Origin: Bordetella parapertussis
GTDB lineage: Bacteria > Pseudomonadota > Gammaproteobacteria > Burkholderiales > Burkholderiaceae_B
Reading direction: 5' to 3'
NCBI GenBank assembly: GCA_945883615.1
Contig: CAMCYB010000025.1
Span: 1-26,699 of the forward strand
DNA length: 26,699 nucleotides
Positions 1 through 7,725 of the stretch are shown here, piece after piece. A program made the position numbers and the translations under genes. The number at the start of each line of letters is the position of its first letter. The first letter of the stretch is position 1. Below the pieces are notes generated by a model. It did no database searches and was not told the DNA's origin. It was given only the letters and a program-made list of their open reading frames with translations.

Positions 1-96
1 GGTTGCCCAAAGCGATGGGTATTCATCCCGATGTTCTTGCACCATTCGCACAGCACGCTCACGGACTTCGGGGGAAAAGGTATTTGATTTTTTCAT
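1..96 (-). CDS. IS3-family transposase OrfA, N-terminal fragment
   Basis: The 32 visible codons start with ATG at 96 and begin [20 protein letters not shown], continuing [12 protein letters not shown] to the window edge. This matches the opening of IS3-family OrfA proteins, whose N-terminal helix-turn-helix recognises the element's ends. OrfA normally continues to about 90-100 residues and is followed by orfB (DDE catalytic domain) through a -1 frameshift; both lie outside. The fragment is cut by the window, so there is no evidence here that the gene is broken. Confidence 0.8.
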   Translation of the reverse strand, partial: MKKSNTFSPEVRERAVRMVQEHRDEYPSLWAT

Positions 97-146
97 GACA
101 ATATTCTCTCAGAAAATAATGCCTCCTCAAAACCCGGGGCGATTCA
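1..146 (-). mobile_element. IS3-family insertion sequence, 5' end only
   Basis: The element enters from the left edge of the window and ends near 146. Its terminus, read leftward from 146, begins TGAATCGCCCCGGGTTTTGA, the style of terminal inverted repeat found on many IS3-family elements, and the orfA start codon lies about 50 bases inside it. The bases right of 146 resume an ABC-ATPase reading frame at the AsnLeuAsp of its D-loop, so the insertion point is fixed closely. The other end, orfB and any target duplication lie outside the window, so completeness cannot be judged. Confidence 0.8.
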
Positions 147-317
147 AACCTAGATACGCATACGGCTGAAAGTATTTTTAAACTGCTGCGCAAATTCAAT
201 TCGGAGTTTGGTTGTGCGGTGCTGATCGTGACCCATGACCCCAGGTTATCGCAGACCTGCGATCGGTCAATTACTTTGGTTGACGGAAAGATTGTGTCTG
301 ATCAGACTACGCATTAA
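147..317 (+). pseudogene. lolD: 3' remnant of an ABC transporter ATPase (LolD-like), cut by the IS
   Basis: Reading from 147 gives NLDTHTAESIFKLLRKF and then a stretch containing VLIVTHDPRLSQ and SITLVDGKIVSDQTTH, stop at 315-317. The opening is the D-loop that directly follows Walker B in ABC ATPases (DEPTG-NLD), and THD is the H-loop switch histidine. Spacing and the VTHDPRLSQTCDR style fit the LolD/MacB/FtsE group; LolD, the ATPase that drives lipoprotein release from the inner membrane, is my best guess, but the specific subfamily rests on little sequence. Walker A, the signature motif and Walker B are missing, separated off by the IS, so this remnant cannot act as an ATPase. It overlaps the end of the convergent permease gene by 11 bases. 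Confidence 0.75.
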
Positions 318-1377
318 CTGTCTTGGTTTGAAGTTTAAACACCCATTCGCGCCACATCGCAACAATTAAAGCCATGAGTACAGGGCCAATAAACAGGCCC
401 ACGAAACCCATGGTTTGAACGCCCCCTACCAAACCAAAAAACGTTGGTAAAAATGGCAGTTTGACGGGGCCACCCACCAGCCTTGGCCGCAGTGTTTTAT
501 CAACAATAAAAAGTTCAACGGTGCCCCACACAAACAAAGCAATACCCGCTACGGCATCGCCAGAACCCACCAAATAGATAGACACCAAGGTAAAACTTAA
601 CGGCGCGCCACCTGGAATCATAGCCATCACGGCTGTAATTAAGCCCAGCAAGACGGGTGACGGCACACCGGCGACCCAATAAGCAACGCCTAAAATGACC
701 CCTTCACCTATCGCAATTAAACCCATGCCCGTCACAGTGGAACTGATTGTGGCCGGTACAACACGAGAAAAATGCTGCCAACGATCAGCCAATATTTGCT
801 CGCCCACCACATCAAGTTGAGTGGCCAAGTGATGGCCATCTTTGTAAACAAAAAACAAAGCCATCAGGGCAAATAAGATAAATAAAGCCCCGCTAAACAA
901 CCCGCCTGTGGTTGAAAGCACCGCTCTGTAAATGTTGCCGATATGCTGACCACTGATCATTTCAGTCATGTTTGATATGGCATTGGGGGCACTGAGGTAG
1001 GCATTCCAGTACCCCGCTAGGTTTTCACCAAACAGCGGTAAAGCAGTTATCCAGGTGGGGGCACTGATGCCTTCTCGGTTGGCTATTAAAAACCACCTAA
1101 TGAAACTACTCGCCTCGCCCACGGCATAGTAAATAGCAAAGGTTAACGGCACCACAACGCCCACGGTCACAATTAATAATGCAATCGTAGCGGCCCAAAT
1201 TGTGCTGCCATTCAGCGCTTTGACTAAGCGGGCGTAAAGCGGCCATGTTGCAAAGCCTAATATTAAGGCGGCTAAAACCGGTACGATAAAACCTGCAAAA
1301 AAATACACCGCTGCAGCCAGCACCAACACCAGTAGAATTCGAACAAGTAATGGGGTAGATAAAACAGAAGACATCAT
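307..1377 (-). CDS. AI-2E family transporter (UPF0118/PerM-YhhT type)
   Basis: A 356-residue membrane protein with about eight hydrophobic segments. The layout is typical of the AI-2E exporter family: two early helices around residues 8-60, a third near 60-85, a hydrophilic loop of roughly 70 residues, and a cluster of helices after residue 155. The conserved C-terminal part is present, with a GGPVKLPFLPTFFGLVGG stretch followed by a final hydrophobic segment ending in LMAL. Family members move small molecules or ions, and substrates differ between them (quorum signal AI-2, indole, Na+), so no substrate is assigned. The start is one of two adjacent ATGs with a poor ribosome site. The gene begins 31 bases after the dsbC stop, so it is probably co-transcribed with it. 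Confidence 0.85.
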   Translation of the reverse strand: MMSSVLSTPLLVRILLVLVLAAAVYFFAGFIVPVLAALILGFATWPLYARLVKALNGSTIWAATIALLIVTVGVVVPLTFAIYYAVGEASSFIRWFLIANREGISAPTWITALPLFGENLAGYWNAYLSAPNAISNMTEMISGQHIGNIYRAVLSTTGGLFSGALFILFALMALFFVYKDGHHLATQLDVVGEQILADRWQHFSRVVPATISSTVTGMGLIAIGEGVILGVAYWVAGVPSPVLLGLITAVMAMIPGGAPLSFTLVSIYLVGSGDAVAGIALFVWGTVELFIVDKTLRPRLVGGPVKLPFLPTFFGLVGGVQTMGFVGLFIGPVLMALIVAMWREWVFKLQTKTVNA

Positions 1378-1408
1378 TGAGGCCGTTTAGCTGAGGGCTT
1401 AAAGAGGT

Positions 1409-2212
1409 TTATTGCAAACGCTTTTCAAATTCTTCTTTCGAAATCGCACCAGGCACACGCGTTCCGTCTGCAAAGAAGATTGCTGGTGTGCCCTGCACTT
1501 GAAGTGATTTGGCTAAATCAAGCATTTTTTGAATGGGCACATCACAATTTAGTTTGGGTGGGGTTGTGCCCATGAGCATCCAGTTGTCCCACGTGGTGCC
1601 GCGATCTTTAGCGCACCATACATTTTTAACTTTCTGTGTTGAGTCGTCAGACAAAATCGGCAACATGAATGTGTAAACCGTGATGTTATCAATATCGTCT
1701 ATATTTTGACGTAACTTTTTGCAATAACCGCAATTGGGGTCTTCAAAAATGGCTACCTGGCGCTTACCATCACCACGCACTTGTTTAATAGCCAAGTCAA
1801 AGGGCAGTGATTTGAAATCAACGGCCGACAATTCATCTAAGCGCGCTTGCGTTAAATCGCGACGTGTTGCAGCATCAATCACATGACCATCAAAAATAAA
1901 ATTAACGTCTGCATCGGTATAAATCAGGTCATTACCGAGCTGTACCTCGAATAAACCAAAAGCGGTGGGGCGCACGTTCTTAACTGGCATGTTGCCAAAC
2001 CGTTCAATAAACTTTTTTTGCACGTTAGCAAGGGCTGCTTCAGTTGACGCAGCTGGGGTCTGTAGGGCGGGTGATGGCGCAGTCAATGTCGATGCCGCGG
2101 GTGGCGATACTGGAGTTTGCGCAAAAGCCCCAATCGAAAGGCTCGTTAAAAAAGCTGCGCAAGCCGTTTTAACAGCACGTGTATTGAGATTAAATTTGAA
2201 TTGCGACCGCAT
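1409..2212 (-). CDS. dsbC: Periplasmic disulfide isomerase DsbC
   Basis: 267 residues. An N-terminal signal peptide (basic n-region, hydrophobic core about 17-29, likely cleavage after AFA near residue 31) is followed by a Pro/Ala/Ser-rich linker. Next come the DsbC dimerisation domain (about 60-125) and a thioredoxin-fold domain with the active site CGYC at 161-164 inside FEDPNCGYCKKL. The cis-proline loop GTP is at 241-243, and a second cysteine pair, C200 and C223, matches the structural disulfide of DsbC. It should reshuffle wrong disulfides in periplasmic proteins, kept reduced by DsbD, which is not in this window. A GGAG ribosome site lies 8 bases before the ATG. It sits 75 bases behind the ubiH-type gene in the leftward gene row. 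Confidence 0.93.
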   Translation of the reverse strand: MRSQFKFNLNTRAVKTACAAFLTSLSIGAFAQTPVSPPAASTLTAPSPALQTPAASTEAALANVQKKFIERFGNMPVKNVRPTAFGLFEVQLGNDLIYTDADVNFIFDGHVIDAATRRDLTQARLDELSAVDFKSLPFDLAIKQVRGDGKRQVAIFEDPNCGYCKKLRQNIDDIDNITVYTFMLPILSDDSTQKVKNVWCAKDRGTTWDNWMLMGTTPPKLNCDVPIQKMLDLAKSLQVQGTPAIFFADGTRVPGAISKEEFEKRLQ

Positions 2213-2287
2213 TAAGCATTCTCCGGCGTGGTGTTCACACTTATTGACAAAATGAATGAAACAAATATAAAAAACATGTTGTACACA

Positions 2288-3463
2288 CTAGCGAACGCGA
2301 GAGGCGGCTTCAATCAGCAAGCGTTTTGCAAAGGGTACACGGTCAACAAGACTTAAGCCGGCATTTCGCAACCAAGCAACTTGTTTACCTGTCGCACCAA
2401 ACAAGCGGTATAACGTGTCAGTGATGAATCTCATTTCCCATATCGCTTGGGCTCTGGCACGACGATAACGCCTTAAAACCATTTGATCGCCTGCTGTCAT
2501 AAACGCTTCACGCTCGGCAACAACCTTTGCCAACGCTTGCGCATCACCCAACCCCAAGTTTAGCCCTTGCCCCGCCAGTGGGTGCACACGATGCGCCGCG
2601 TCGCCCACTAATGCAACACCCTCACCGATCATTGGCGAGTGCGCAATTGAAAGTGGAAACCCCTTTACCGTGCTTTTAACAGTGAGTTGACCCAGCCTGC
2701 CCCGGCTCGCTTTCATGAGCCGAGCCTGCAGTGTTTGAGTTTGATCTGCTAGCGGTGCGGCCAATAACTGATTGGCATCATCACGTTGCATTGACCACAC
2801 CATCGATACGTTGTGCGCGACGTCATCAGCACCTTGCCTCGCGCTGTCAGGCAATGGCAGGCATGCCAAAATACCCTCAGCGGTGAACCATTGCAGGGCT
2901 ACACCTTGATGCGGACGTTCGCATTGCAACTGACAAATTAAAGCTGTTGCATCGTAAGGCTTTTCATCGAAGCTTAACCCTGACAAATGACGCAGTGTTG
3001 AACTTGAACCGTCTGCAGCCACCCATAAATCAGCGTGTATCGCTTGCGCTGTGTCGGTGTGGCCCACCCCACGAGCAAAACCAACCAAATGCTCGTTAAC
3101 CCAACGCACACCATGAACGTCAAGCGCCTGAGCCAGGGCGCGATCTAAATCAGCCACATGAATAATGTAAGTCAAATCAACCTGTGCGGCCTGCCAGGCT
3201 CGCAAGTGCAGGGCGCCAAAGGTATCACCTCGAATTTCCATCGCATCGACACGCGTGATGCGATCAACGGGCATGAGTGACCATGCACCTATTTGTGCTA
3301 AAAAAGCTTGGCTGGTTGGTGAAATAGCGTAAACGCGGTCATGATCTTGATCGCTTGAGCGAGGCCCGAGCAACAAAACGTCTTTTTGACCTGCACGAAG
3401 TAAGGCCAGCGTGGTGGCCATGCCAACTGTACCGCCCCCACACACGACAATTGAAGCGTTCAT
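2288..3463 (-). CDS. ubiH: UbiH/UbiF/COQ6-family FAD-dependent hydroxylase
   Basis: 391 residues with the three flavoprotein hydroxylase marks: the dinucleotide-binding GGGTVG at 9-14, the DG motif around VAADGSSSTLR at 148-158, and the second FAD motif LVGDAAHRVHPLAGQGLNLG at about 285-304. This last form is diagnostic of the ubiquinone-biosynthesis hydroxylases. It should add a hydroxyl to the benzoquinone ring of a ubiquinone intermediate at the inner membrane. Which ring carbon (UbiH, UbiF, UbiI or a broader UbiL/UbiM-type enzyme) cannot be told from sequence by eye. Its ATG overlaps the mltA stop as ATGA (3460-3463), implying translational coupling. Confidence 0.85.
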   Translation of the reverse strand: MNASIVVCGGGTVGMATTLALLRAGQKDVLLLGPRSSDQDHDRVYAISPTSQAFLAQIGAWSLMPVDRITRVDAMEIRGDTFGALHLRAWQAAQVDLTYIIHVADLDRALAQALDVHGVRWVNEHLVGFARGVGHTDTAQAIHADLWVAADGSSSTLRHLSGLSFDEKPYDATALICQLQCERPHQGVALQWFTAEGILACLPLPDSARQGADDVAHNVSMVWSMQRDDANQLLAAPLADQTQTLQARLMKASRGRLGQLTVKSTVKGFPLSIAHSPMIGEGVALVGDAAHRVHPLAGQGLNLGLGDAQALAKVVAEREAFMTAGDQMVLRRYRRARAQAIWEMRFITDTLYRLFGATGKQVAWLRNAGLSLVDRVPFAKRLLIEAASRVR

Positions 3464-4851
3464 CTTGCGGAAGGTGCTCCCGCTGCTTTAGGCCATAGCA
3501 CCCACATTTGTGTCTTTTGTTTCATGCGGCCCGCTAAGGCACCCGCTGCATCACCCGAGCCCCAATAGAAATCAGCCCGTGCAGCACCCCGAATGGCCGT
3601 ACCCGTATCTTGTGCAAACATTAAGCGATTGAGCGGCTCTGTTGAGGCAGGCATGGTTGTGGCTAAAAAGACTGGCGAACCTAGGGGCACAAACATGGGG
3701 TCAACCGCGATCGACCTTCGTGCGGCTAAAGGTATTGAGTAGGCACCTTTTGGCCCTTGAGACGGGTCGATGATAGCTTCTTCCCGAAAGAACACCACAG
3801 CAGGGTTGGCATTAAGCATTTCTTGTACCCGCCCTGGGTTGCGTTGTGCCCAAGCACGAATATTTTGCATAGATGTTTGTGCCAACGCTAACTGACCCTG
3901 ATCGGCTAACCATTTACCAATTGAAACGTAAGGGTGGCCATTATGATCGGCATAGGCCAAGCGAATAGTTGTGCCGGCACCTGGACCATCAGTGAGCAAA
4001 ACGCGACCTGAACCTTGCACTTGTAAGAAGAAATTATCGACCGGGTCGCTGACATACACAATTGCGGGGGGTTGGCGGTTAGCGTTGGTGAGTTCAGCTC
4101 GGCTCTCGTAGGGCACAACCCGGTTTCCAACAGCTTTGCCACGCACGCGTTTACCCGCTAACTCGGGGAAGACGGTACCCAAATCAATTGTTAGTAAATC
4201 GACAGGAACGGTATAAAGCGGCCATTGATTAGGGCCGCTTTGTGTGCGCGAGCCCTTGACTGTCGGTTCGTAATAGCCGGTGGCTGTACCCAAGGCAGCA
4301 TTGCCGCCACTTTGAATGCGCCATGGTTGTAAATAGGTCTGTAAAAAGCGTTTGACCGATGCGGGGTCACTTGGGTTGGGTGCCGTTGATGGGTCGCTTG
4401 CCGCCGCACAGACCGGTTGCCAGACCTTTGGGGTTGCACGAGCAGGCGTCGTTAGGCTGCCGCCAGTCGGTCTCATTAAGCCACCACAATTACGCAAAAA
4501 AACCGCCCAAACATTTCGCATGTCGTCGCTTTGCCAACCGGGTAAATCTGACCAACCTACCGCCAAGTACTGCCCAGCAAGGGATCGAGGCGCACTATCT
4601 TTTATTGCACTTAAAGCAGGAATTCGTGGCGTTTCAAGCGGCACTATCGGCTCAGCTGCAACGTCATCTGCTGCGGGTGCACCAGGCACTTGAACATCAC
4701 TAGGTGGTGCGCTCACGCAGCCCGCAAGCCCCAATAAAAACACAACATTTAATGCATTCAGCCAACGCCCGCAACCCTTGAGCTGAGCATCTTTTACATT
4801 ATTTAAATAACTCAAAGTAGATTGATAAACTAACAAAATCATTCCATTCAT
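3460..4851 (-). CDS. mltA: Membrane-bound lytic murein transglycosylase A
   Basis: 463 residues. A lipobox LAGC with C45 marks an outer-membrane lipoprotein. The MltA barrel domain fills the middle (YYEPTVKGSR, then QVQGSGRVLLTDG) and the 3D domain closes the protein with QDTGTAIRG and RADFYWGSG; Asp415 and Asp427 lie in the conserved acidic positions of that domain. The enzyme cleaves the MurNAc-GlcNAc bond of peptidoglycan, forming 1,6-anhydro ends. The first 25 or so residues before the lysine-rich n-region are longer than a usual lipoprotein signal, and no other ATG lies between, so translation may begin at a non-ATG codon further in; the start is uncertain. Downstream ubiH overlaps by four bases. 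Confidence 0.9.
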   Translation of the reverse strand: MNGMILLVYQSTLSYLNNVKDAQLKGCGRWLNALNVVFLLGLAGCVSAPPSDVQVPGAPAADDVAAEPIVPLETPRIPALSAIKDSAPRSLAGQYLAVGWSDLPGWQSDDMRNVWAVFLRNCGGLMRPTGGSLTTPARATPKVWQPVCAAASDPSTAPNPSDPASVKRFLQTYLQPWRIQSGGNAALGTATGYYEPTVKGSRTQSGPNQWPLYTVPVDLLTIDLGTVFPELAGKRVRGKAVGNRVVPYESRAELTNANRQPPAIVYVSDPVDNFFLQVQGSGRVLLTDGPGAGTTIRLAYADHNGHPYVSIGKWLADQGQLALAQTSMQNIRAWAQRNPGRVQEMLNANPAVVFFREEAIIDPSQGPKGAYSIPLAARRSIAVDPMFVPLGSPVFLATTMPASTEPLNRLMFAQDTGTAIRGAARADFYWGSGDAAGALAGRMKQKTQMWVLWPKAAGAPSAR

Positions 4852-4906
4852 GGGGTTGGGTTAGAGTTTAAATGGCTGTAGCACACCGAATTGATTTATT
4901 AAATTA

Positions 4907-4926
4907 ATCTAATTGCTCTATTAGAT
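4907..4926 (-). terminator. Weak AT-rich hairpin after apaG
   Basis: ATCTAAT and ATTAGAT form a perfect 7-bp stem with a 6-base loop just past the apaG stop, followed on the leftward strand by an AT-rich tract (TAATTTAATAAAT). It could be a weak terminator or attenuator between apaG and mltA, but the stem is almost all A-T pairs, so the call is tentative. Confidence 0.3.
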
Positions 4927-4940
4927 AACAAACAAAACAA

Positions 4941-5315
4941 TTAATGCAGGGTTCGCGGCATAGCGAGAACAAATTCAGGTATGTCAACATCAAAAGGCTC
5001 ACCATCGTCTCCGGCGCAATGGTAAATTCCATGCATACTGCCAACCGGGGTAGCAAGCGGGCACCCGCTTGTGTATTCAAACGTTTCGCCAGGCGCCAAC
5101 AAAGGTTGCTGCCCCACGACACCCAAGCCCTTGACCTCTTGACGCTTGTTTTGCCCATCAAAAATGACCCAATGGCGGCTAATAAGCTGAACAGGGCGCT
5201 GGCCGGTGTTGGTAATACGAACTTTATAAGCAAAAGCAAAGTGATTTTGCGACGAATCAGACTGCTCAGGCACAAAATGAGCTTCTACCACTTCACTTAA
5301 ATCAAAATTTTTCAC
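4941..5315 (-). CDS. apaG: ApaG (Co2+/Mg2+ efflux-associated) protein
   Basis: A small beta-sandwich protein of the ApaG/FBXO3 domain family. Diagnostic stretches are HFVPEQSDSSQNHFAFAYKV near the N-terminus, QLISRHWVIFDG in the middle, and the glycine-rich PGETFEYTSGCPLATPVGSM loop. ApaG was linked in enterics to cobalt resistance and Ap4A levels, but its biochemical role is unsettled. I chose the GTG at 5315, which gives 124 residues, the normal family size. The frame stays open upstream to a TTG at 5360, but that TTG is part of a TTGACA promoter-like hexamer and the added 15 residues have no family counterpart. It is divergent from rpe with 89 bases between the two starts. Confidence 0.9.
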   Translation of the reverse strand: MKNFDLSEVVEAHFVPEQSDSSQNHFAFAYKVRITNTGQRPVQLISRHWVIFDGQNKRQEVKGLGVVGQQPLLAPGETFEYTSGCPLATPVGSMHGIYHCAGDDGEPFDVDIPEFVLAMPRTLH

Positions 5316-5330
5316 AAAAGATTTCCGCAA

Positions 5331-5360
5331 ATTAAGAGTTCGGCCAACAAAATATGTCAA
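5331..5360 (-). promoter_or_regulatory. Candidate apaG promoter
   Basis: On the leftward strand a perfect -35 hexamer TTGACA (5360-5355) is followed after 18 bases by CTTAAT (5336-5331), a four-of-six match to the -10 consensus. The implied transcription start is about 10 bases before the GTG chosen for apaG, so the message would have a very short leader. The perfect -35 is the strongest part; the -10 and spacing are only fair. Confidence 0.4.
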
Positions 5361-5404
5361 TCGCTGTAATAATAGATTGTCATTTTGAGCGATTTTTAAA
5401 CATC

Positions 5405-6115
5405 ATGCCAGAAACTATTGCTTTACCCAGCGCCCGCATCGCCCCCAGCATATTATCTGCTGACTTCGCCCGACTGGGCGAGGAAGTCAAACAAGTGGCT
5501 GCCGATGGCGCAGACTGGATCCATTTTGACGTGATGGACAACCATTACGTTCCCAACTTAACCATTGGCCCTATGGTTTGTGAGGCTATTCGCCCACACG
5601 TTGATATACCTATTGACGTTCACCTTATGGTTGAACCAGTTGATGCACTCGCCACCCAGTTTGCCAAAGCCGGTGCCAATATTATTACTTTTCACCCCGA
5701 GGCTTCACGCCACGTTGACCGCACTTTATCGCTGATTCGCGAGATGGGTTGCAAAACAGGGTTGGTTTTCAACCCGGCAACCCCCCTTGACTGGCTTGAT
5801 CATGTGATGGACAAAATCGACGTCATCTTACTGATGTCAGTTAACCCGGGTTATGGCGGCCAAAGTTTTATACCTCAAACACTTCACAAATTGCGTGACG
5901 CCAGAAAACGCATCAATACGCACCTGCAACGAACCGGTCACAACATCACCCTTGAAGTCGATGGCGGTGTCAAAATTGACAACATTAAAGCCATTCGTCA
6001 AGCAGGCGCTGACACCTTTGTGGCGGGCTCGGCCATATTTGGTCAACCCAATTACGCCGAAGTCATGGGGCTTATGCGCGACCAAATTATGTTGGTAGAC
6101 ACCACAAATCAATGA
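5405..6115 (+). CDS. rpe: Ribulose-phosphate 3-epimerase
   Basis: 236 residues from the ATG at 5405. It has the TIM-barrel signatures of the family: [17 protein letters not shown] at the N-terminus, [17 protein letters not shown] with the metal-binding His and Asp, HLMV, the [12 protein letters not shown] phosphate-loop region, and EVDGGV followed by [14 protein letters not shown] near the C-terminus. It interconverts ribulose-5-phosphate and xylulose-5-phosphate in the pentose phosphate pathway. The frame extends upstream to an ATG at 5354, but homologues begin close to the [11 protein letters not shown] motif, so the shorter form is preferred; neither start has a strong ribosome site. Its stop is 9 bases before trpE. 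Confidence 0.93.
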   Translation: MPETIALPSARIAPSILSADFARLGEEVKQVAADGADWIHFDVMDNHYVPNLTIGPMVCEAIRPHVDIPIDVHLMVEPVDALATQFAKAGANIITFHPEASRHVDRTLSLIREMGCKTGLVFNPATPLDWLDHVMDKIDVILLMSVNPGYGGQSFIPQTLHKLRDARKRINTHLQRTGHNITLEVDGGVKIDNIKAIRQAGADTFVAGSAIFGQPNYAEVMGLMRDQIMLVDTTNQ

Positions 6116-6124
6116 TGCAACAAA

Positions 6125-7654
6125 ATGACTGAAATTGAATTTAACGCGCTTGCTGCACAAGGTTTTAATCGTATTCCGCTTATTTCTGAAACGTATGCAG
6201 ACCTCGATACACCGCTCGCTATTTATTTAAAACTCGCCCATTCAACACCCCAGGAAGGTCAATATAGCTGCCTGCTCGAATCAGTTGTCGGGGGTGAACG
6301 GTTTGGTCGATACTCATTTATCGGTTTACCCGCTCGCACGATCTTGCGGTCGCGCGGGCGCTTAATTGAGGTGTTGACCGATGGCCACGTTGTCGAAACA
6401 CGCGAAGGCGATCCCTTAGCCTTTATTTCTGAATACCAAGCGCGTTTTAAGGTCGCACTCAGACCGGGTATGCCTCGCTTTGCGGGTGGTTTGGCGGGCT
6501 ATTTTGGGTACGATTTAGTGCGTCATATTGAGCCCCGCTTAGGCGCTGCGCCCCACCCCTACCCTGAAGGCATGGGTGAAGGGCCACCTGATTTGTTGCT
6601 ATTACATGTTGACGAACTGGTGATTGTTGACAACGTTGCGGGCCGTATCTACTTGATGGTCTACGCAGACCCCAAAACCACCGAGGCCTATTCGAAAGCG
6701 CAAACACGGCTCAAAGAGTTAAGAATCAAGCTGCGCAAACCCGTTGACATACCTTACAGCCATGCCAGCATGCCAACAGAGGAAATACGTTCATTTGCAA
6801 AAACTGATTATTTAAAAGCTGTGGCTAAAGCAAAGGCTTATATTGAGGCCGGTGATTTAATGCAGGTGCAAATTGGTCAGGTCATTGAGAAGCCCTTCAA
6901 TGACTCACCTGTTTCGCTTTACCGTGCACTTCGCTCACTCAACCCTTCACCCTATATGTATTACTGGAATTTTGGTGATTTTCAAGTGGTTGGTGCCTCA
7001 CCCGAAATTTTAGTTCGCCAAGAAAAAGTCTCTGCCTCGGCAACAATTGATGCGCTCGAAACCGAAGTCACGATTCGACCCTTGGCTGGAACACGCAAAC
7101 GTGGCGGTACTCCTGAAGAAGATGCGGCCATGGCCGCTGAGTTGCAAGCAGACCCAAAAGAACGGGCTGAACACGTGATGCTGATCGACTTGGCGCGTAA
7201 TGATGTGGGTCGTGTTGCCAAGACGGGAAGCGTTAAGGTCACTGACACCATGGTGATTGAGCGTTATTCACATGTCATGCACTTAGTATCAAATGTGACG
7301 GGGCGATTAGCCCCCGACATGACCAATATGGATGTGCTTCGCGCGACCTTTCCGGCTGGCACACTCACTGGCGCACCAAAAGTGCGCGCCATGGAAATGA
7401 TTGACGAACTTGAACCGGTTCGTCGCGGTATTTATGGCGGCGCTGCCGGTTATCTCAGTTACGGTGGCGAGATGGATGTCGCCATTGCCATTCGAACCGG
7501 TATTATTAAAGACGGAATGCTTTATGTGCAAGCGGCAGCCGGCATCGTCGCTGACTCTGACCCTGAAAAAGAATGGCTTGAAACAGAGGCCAAAGCACGC
7601 GCTGTGCTGCGTGCAGCCGAGCAAGTGCAAAGCGGCCTTGATGACCCCGTTTAA
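6125..7654 (+). CDS. trpE: Anthranilate synthase component I
   Basis: 509 residues, full family length. The N-terminal domain carries LLES at 50-53, the element that binds feedback-inhibiting tryptophan. The chorismate-binding domain holds RPLAGTRKRGGTPEED, HVMLIDLARNDVGRV, the FPAGTLTGAPKVRAMEMIDE stretch, RRGIYGGAAGY and the closing QAAAGIVADSDPEKEW. With TrpG it converts chorismate and glutamine to anthranilate, the first committed step to tryptophan. It follows rpe by 9 bases and is presumably co-transcribed, leaving no room for a trp leader peptide. Unusually, trpG is not next: three opposite-strand genes intervene. The gph phosphatase gene that often lies between rpe and trpE in Burkholderiales is absent. 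Confidence 0.95.
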   Translation: MTEIEFNALAAQGFNRIPLISETYADLDTPLAIYLKLAHSTPQEGQYSCLLESVVGGERFGRYSFIGLPARTILRSRGRLIEVLTDGHVVETREGDPLAFISEYQARFKVALRPGMPRFAGGLAGYFGYDLVRHIEPRLGAAPHPYPEGMGEGPPDLLLLHVDELVIVDNVAGRIYLMVYADPKTTEAYSKAQTRLKELRIKLRKPVDIPYSHASMPTEEIRSFAKTDYLKAVAKAKAYIEAGDLMQVQIGQVIEKPFNDSPVSLYRALRSLNPSPYMYYWNFGDFQVVGASPEILVRQEKVSASATIDALETEVTIRPLAGTRKRGGTPEEDAAMAAELQADPKERAEHVMLIDLARNDVGRVAKTGSVKVTDTMVIERYSHVMHLVSNVTGRLAPDMTNMDVLRATFPAGTLTGAPKVRAMEMIDELEPVRRGIYGGAAGYLSYGGEMDVAIAIRTGIIKDGMLYVQAAAGIVADSDPEKEWLETEAKARAVLRAAEQVQSGLDDPV

Positions 7655-7725
7655 ATACGTTTAGGGTCGAAAAACACCAAACTGATAGGGTGCCCGCGTG
7701 CAATCAAGGGTTTATTTAGCTTTAC

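Noticed and set aside
4352..4703. Two rightward open frames inside mltA
   Set aside because: They are antisense to a well-supported MltA coding region and show no family features.
5316..5360. A longer ApaG beginning at TTG 5360
   Set aside because: The TTG is part of a TTGACA promoter hexamer, and the extra 15 residues exceed the normal 124-127 residue family length.
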